In this document: piece by piece, positions 5,701-8,912 of the stretch
How positions within the stretch are numbered: position 1 is the first letter of the stretch
Layout of the letters: the number at the start of each line of letters is the position of its first letter
Origin: Pseudomonadota bacterium
GTDB taxonomy: Bacteria > Pseudomonadota > Alphaproteobacteria > Acetobacterales > Acetobacteraceae
Assembly (NCBI GenBank): GCA_021841985.1
Contig: JAKCCP010000293.1
Coordinates: 1-8,912 of the forward strand
Length of the DNA: 8,912 nt
Direction of reading: 5' to 3'
Notes under the pieces: generated by a model
Seen by the model: only the letters and a program-made list of their open reading frames with translations
The model's database searches: none
Told to the model about the DNA's origin: nothing
Program-made: the position numbers and the translations under genes

Positions 5701-8700
5701 ATGAGCCTCTCGACGCCCTTCATCCGCCGCCCGATCGGCACCTCGCTGTTGATGGCGGCCTTGCTTCTGGTCGGCAAGATCGGAAATCCGTTCCTGCCGG
5801 TCGCGCCGCTCCCCAATATCGATTTCCCGACCATCGCCGTCACCGCCCAATTCCCCGGCGCCAGCCCCGAGACCATGGCGGCAACCGTCGCAACGCCGCT
5901 CGAGCAGCAATTCGCGACCATCCCCGGGGTCAGCCAGATGACCTCGATCAGCGTGCTCGGCTATACCCAGATCATTCTGCAATTCGATCTCAACCGGAAC
6001 ATCGACGGTGCCGCCGGTGACGTGCAGGCGGCGATCAATGCCGCCTCCGGCCAATTGCCCAAAAATCTGCCGAGCCCGCCCTCCTACTACAAGGTCAATC
6101 CCTCGGATTCGCCGATCCTCCTGCTCGCGATGCAATCCGACACCCTGCCGATCACGGTGGTCGATGACTACGCCGAGAACGTGGTCTCGCAGCAGCTCTC
6201 GCAGATTTCCGGCGTCGCCCAGGTGCTGGTCGCCGGCCAGCAGAAACCGGCGGTGCGGGTGCGCATCGATCCCGCCAAGCTCGCCGCGATGGGCATGACG
6301 CTCGAGGACGTGCGCTCGGCGCTGACCCAAACCACGGTTGACAACCCCAAAGGCAGCATCGACGGGCCGAAGCGCTCCTTCACCCTCTATGACAACGACC
6401 AGCTCACCAAGGCCGCCGAATATCAGAAGGTCATCGTCACCTATCGCAACGGCGCGCCGGTCCGGGTGCGCGATATCGGCTCGGCGATCGACGGCGCGCA
6501 GAACCGCGAATTGGCGGCCTGGCAGAACGGCAAGCGCGGCATCCTGCTGGTGATTTTCAAGCAGCCCGGCGCCAATGTCATCGACACCGTCGAGCGGGTG
6601 AAGGCGAAGCTGCCGCAACTGGAGGCGGCCTATCCGCCTTCGATCCATCTCTACACCCTCGTCGATCGCACCCAGACCATCCGCGCCTCGGTCGATGACG
6701 TGGAATTCACCCTGATGCTCGCCGTGGCCTTGGTGGTGCTGGTGGTATTTCTGTTTCTCCGCACTTTTTGGGCGACGATCATCCCGAGTGTGGCGATTCC
6801 GCTCGCCCTGATCTGCACCTTCGCCGGCATGTATGCGCTTGGCTACAGTCTCGACAATCTTTCGCTGATGGCGATGACCATCGCCGTCGGCTTCGTCGTC
6901 GACGACGCCATCGTCATGCTGGAGAACGTGTTCCGCCATATCGAGGACGGCATGCGCCCGATGGAGGCGGCGCTGATCGGCGCGGGCGAGATCGGTTTCA
7001 CCATCGTCTCGATCAGCCTCTCGCTGGTCGCCGTTTTCATCCCGCTTTTGTTCATGGGCGGGATCATCGGCCGTTTGTTCCGCGAATTCGCCGTCACCCT
7101 GTCATTGGCGGTGCTGATCTCGGGCGTCGTGTCTCTCACGCTGACGCCGATGATGTGCTCGCGTTTTCTGCGCCACCAAACCCGGCACGGCGTCTTCTAT
7201 AATTTCATCGAGCGTGTTTTCGACGGCATGGTGGCGTTTTACGAACGCACGCTCGCCATCGCGCTTCGCTTCCGGTTTTTCACCCTGCTCACCTTCCTCG
7301 CCACCGTCGCCGTCACCGTCTATCTTTATATCGTGATCCCGAAAGGGTTTTTCCCGCAGCAGGATACCGGCCTCATCATCGGCATGGCGGATGCGGCGCA
7401 GGATGTTTCCTTCGACGAGATGTATCAGCGTCAGCAGGCGATCAACGGGGTCGTGCTGCATGACCCCAACGTCCAATCCTTCACCGCTTATGTCGGGGCC
7501 GGGGCGGGGGGGCAGACCGGCAATTCCAGCCGCGCCTATATCAACCTGAAACCCTGGGGCGAGCGCAAGCTCACGGCGCAGCAGGTGATCGAGGAGCTGC
7601 GCCCCAAGCTCGCCGCGGTGCCCGGCGTGCGGCTCTATCTTCAGGCGGCGCAGGATATCCGCATCGGCGGGCGGCTTTCGCGCACCATGTATGAATACAC
7701 GCTCCAGGATCCCGATCTCGGCGAGCTTTACGCTTGGGCGCCGCGGGTGCTGGATCGTCTGAAAAAAATTCCACAATTGCGTGACGTCGCGACCGATCAG
7801 CAAATGGCCGGCACCACCGCGACCCTGGTCATCGACCGCGACAAGGCGGCGATGTACGGCATCGAGCCGCAGCAGATCGACGATATTCTCTATGACGCCT
7901 TCGGCCAGCGCGAGGTGACGCAGTATTTCACTCAGCTCAATTACTACTACGTCATTCTCGAAGTGCCGCCGAGGCTCGAGGGCAGGCCAGAAACCCTCAA
8001 CCTGCTCTATGCCAAGGGCGGCAATGGCCGGGTGGTGCCGCTCTCGACCTTCGTCCACTTCGATACCATGAAGGTGGCGCCGCTTTCGGTCAGCCACCAG
8101 AGCCTGTTTCCCTCGGTGACGATCTCGTTCAACCTCGCCCCTGGCGCGGCGCTCGGCGATGCCGTCAAGGCGATCGCCGGCGCCGAGGCCGAACTCGGCG
8201 TGCCGGCGACCGTGCAAGGCAGTTTCCAGGGCACCGCGCAGGCGTTTCAATCCTCGCTCTCGAGCCAGCCTTATCTCATCGCCGCCGCGCTGATCGCGGT
8301 CTATATCATTCTCGGCGTGCTCTATGAGAGCTATATCCTGCCGCTGACTATCCTCTCGACACTGCCCTCGGCCGGGGTCGGCGCGCTGGTGGCGCTGATG
8401 CTGACGCATAACGATCTCTCGGTGATCGCCATCATCGGCATCATCCTCCTGATCGGCATCGTCAAGAAAAACGGCATCATGATGGTCGATTTCGCGATCC
8501 ACGCCGAGCGCGAGGGCGGGCTCTCGCCGCTGGAGGCGATCCGGCAGGCATGTCTGTTGCGGTTTCGCCCGATCCTGATGACGACGATGGCGGCGTTGCT
8601 CGGCGGTCTGCCGCTGATGCTGGAAAACGGCGCCGGCGCCGAACTCCGCCGCCCGCTCGGCATCACCATGGTCGGCGGGCTGCTGCTGAGCCAGGTTCTG

Positions 8701-8820
8701 ACCCTCTATACGACGCCGGTGATCTATCTCTATCTCGATCGCCTGCAACACTGGCTCGCCCCCGGGCGGCGGCGCAAGCCCTCGCGCCTCGCGGAAAAGC
8801 TCGGTTCCTCGGCGGATTGA
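5701..8820 (+). CDS. RND multidrug efflux pump, inner-membrane permease (HAE1 family, MdtB/MdtC-like)
   Basis: This is a proton-driven resistance-nodulation-division transporter that exports drugs or other amphiphiles through a tripartite complex with the adjacent adaptor. The 1039 residues match the family length. Topology is typical: TM1 at 14-28, a large periplasmic porter/docking loop (30-335), TM2-TM6 between about 336 and 488, TM7 at 525-546, a second periplasmic loop (548-855) and TM8-TM12 (857-1010). The proton-relay pair is D401-D402 in GFVVDDAIVMLEN (TM4), and K923 in IVKKNGIMMVDFA (TM10) aligns with the AcrB Lys940 position. FPGASPETMA (51-60) and LTLTPMMCSRF (479-489) are family signatures. 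ATG 5701 gives the usual short cytoplasmic start before RRPIG. An in-frame ATG at 5686 would overlap the adaptor by 11 nt and cannot be excluded. MdtBC systems use two pumps and only one is visible here. TM1 ends in GKIGN, where a hydrophobic stretch is more usual. Confidence 0.95.
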   Translation: MSLSTPFIRRPIGTSLLMAALLLVGKIGNPFLPVAPLPNIDFPTIAVTAQFPGASPETMAATVATPLEQQFATIPGVSQMTSISVLGYTQIILQFDLNRNIDGAAGDVQAAINAASGQLPKNLPSPPSYYKVNPSDSPILLLAMQSDTLPITVVDDYAENVVSQQLSQISGVAQVLVAGQQKPAVRVRIDPAKLAAMGMTLEDVRSALTQTTVDNPKGSIDGPKRSFTLYDNDQLTKAAEYQKVIVTYRNGAPVRVRDIGSAIDGAQNRELAAWQNGKRGILLVIFKQPGANVIDTVERVKAKLPQLEAAYPPSIHLYTLVDRTQTIRASVDDVEFTLMLAVALVVLVVFLFLRTFWATIIPSVAIPLALICTFAGMYALGYSLDNLSLMAMTIAVGFVVDDAIVMLENVFRHIEDGMRPMEAALIGAGEIGFTIVSISLSLVAVFIPLLFMGGIIGRLFREFAVTLSLAVLISGVVSLTLTPMMCSRFLRHQTRHGVFYNFIERVFDGMVAFYERTLAIALRFRFFTLLTFLATVAVTVYLYIVIPKGFFPQQDTGLIIGMADAAQDVSFDEMYQRQQAINGVVLHDPNVQSFTAYVGAGAGGQTGNSSRAYINLKPWGERKLTAQQVIEELRPKLAAVPGVRLYLQAAQDIRIGGRLSRTMYEYTLQDPDLGELYAWAPRVLDRLKKIPQLRDVATDQQMAGTTATLVIDRDKAAMYGIEPQQIDDILYDAFGQREVTQYFTQLNYYYVILEVPPRLEGRPETLNLLYAKGGNGRVVPLSTFVHFDTMKVAPLSVSHQSLFPSVTISFNLAPGAALGDAVKAIAGAEAELGVPATVQGSFQGTAQAFQSSLSSQPYLIAAALIAVYIILGVLYESYILPLTILSTLPSAGVGALVALMLTHNDLSVIAIIGIILLIGIVKKNGIMMVDFAIHAEREGGLSPLEAIRQACLLRFRPILMTTMAALLGGLPLMLENGAGAELRRPLGITMVGGLLLSQVLTLYTTPVIYLYLDRLQHWLAPGRRRKPSRLAEKLGSSAD

Positions 8821-8860
8821 GCCCGAGCGCGAGCCGCCTTTGCCGGCCGGGAGGGGCGTC

Positions 8861-8912
8861 TAAAAAATTCACTCTTACTTAATTAATGCTTGACAGCCCG
8901 GCGTTTGGCACG
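8861..8912 (+). promoter_or_regulatory. Probable promoter region of the next gene (truncated at window edge)
   Basis: After the pump stop codon the base composition drops sharply to A/T-rich (8861-8888, including the palindrome TTAATTAA at 8879-8886). CTTGACA then follows, with TTGACA at 8890-8895 matching the sigma-70 -35 consensus at all six positions. A -10 box at 17-nt spacing would start at 8913, one base beyond the window. The last bases, TTGGCACG (8905-8912), also match the -24 element of sigma-54 promoters, whose -12 TTGC would likewise fall outside. The sigma-70 reading with an A/T-rich upstream element seems more likely. No terminator for the pump gene is visible between 8821 and 8860. 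Confidence 0.45.

Noticed and set aside
5503..6939. A 478-codon minus-strand frame opposite the adaptor and pump genes
   Set aside because: It is a shadow of the pump gene: His/Asp/Arg/Gly-rich, with no recognisable motif and no ribosome-binding site logic.
7102..8751. A 549-codon minus-strand frame opposite the 3' half of the pump gene
   Set aside because: It has the same composition artefact, and the plus strand carries conserved RND transmembrane and periplasmic segments throughout.
8821..8860. Possible Rho-independent terminator after the pump gene
   Set aside because: Short CGCC/GGCG pairing exists, but the following run on the plus strand is of A, not T, and the stem is short and interrupted.

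Overview
This is a GC-rich chromosomal window that most likely comes from an alphaproteobacterium, possibly of the Acetobacteraceae/Rhodospirillales type. The lineage is inferred from the alphaproteobacterial form of SerC ([13 protein letters not shown] and SHRAK motifs), the serC-serA gene pair and the four-helix N-terminus of FtsK. It cannot be fixed without a search. No rRNA, tRNA, CRISPR array, insertion sequence or prophage gene is visible.

Layout from left to right. (1) The minus strand carries the N-terminal 228 codons of an FtsK/SpoIIIE DNA translocase, which runs off the left edge. (2) A 174-nt divergent intergenic region contains a perfect GGAAAA/TTTTCC palindrome and several GC inverted repeats. 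(3) A stand-alone HD-GYP cyclic-di-GMP phosphodiesterase domain follows on the plus strand. (4) A 133-nt gap ends in a structured leader: two adjacent hairpins, the second closing a GCAA tetraloop and burying the serC ribosome-binding site. (5) The serine-synthesis operon serC-serA has a 3-nt intergenic gap. (6) After 109-110 nt comes a two-gene RND efflux operon, an MdtA-like periplasmic adaptor and an MdtB/MdtC-like inner-membrane pump. (7) The last 92 nt hold an AT-rich stretch and a TTGACA box that probably belong to the promoter of the next gene, outside the window.

How the genes work together. SerA oxidises 3-phosphoglycerate to 3-phosphohydroxypyruvate and SerC transaminates it to O-phospho-L-serine. 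The final phosphatase (SerB) is not in the window. The adaptor and pump would form two parts of a tripartite efflux system, and no outer-membrane channel gene is present here. FtsK (chromosome segregation and division) and the HD-GYP protein (c-di-GMP turnover) appear to be independent neighbours.

Most of the window is ordinary housekeeping and efflux content. The two signals most worth following up are the serC leader RNA, including a mutually exclusive alternative pairing, and an in-frame 15-bp tandem expansion in serC just before an active-site loop.
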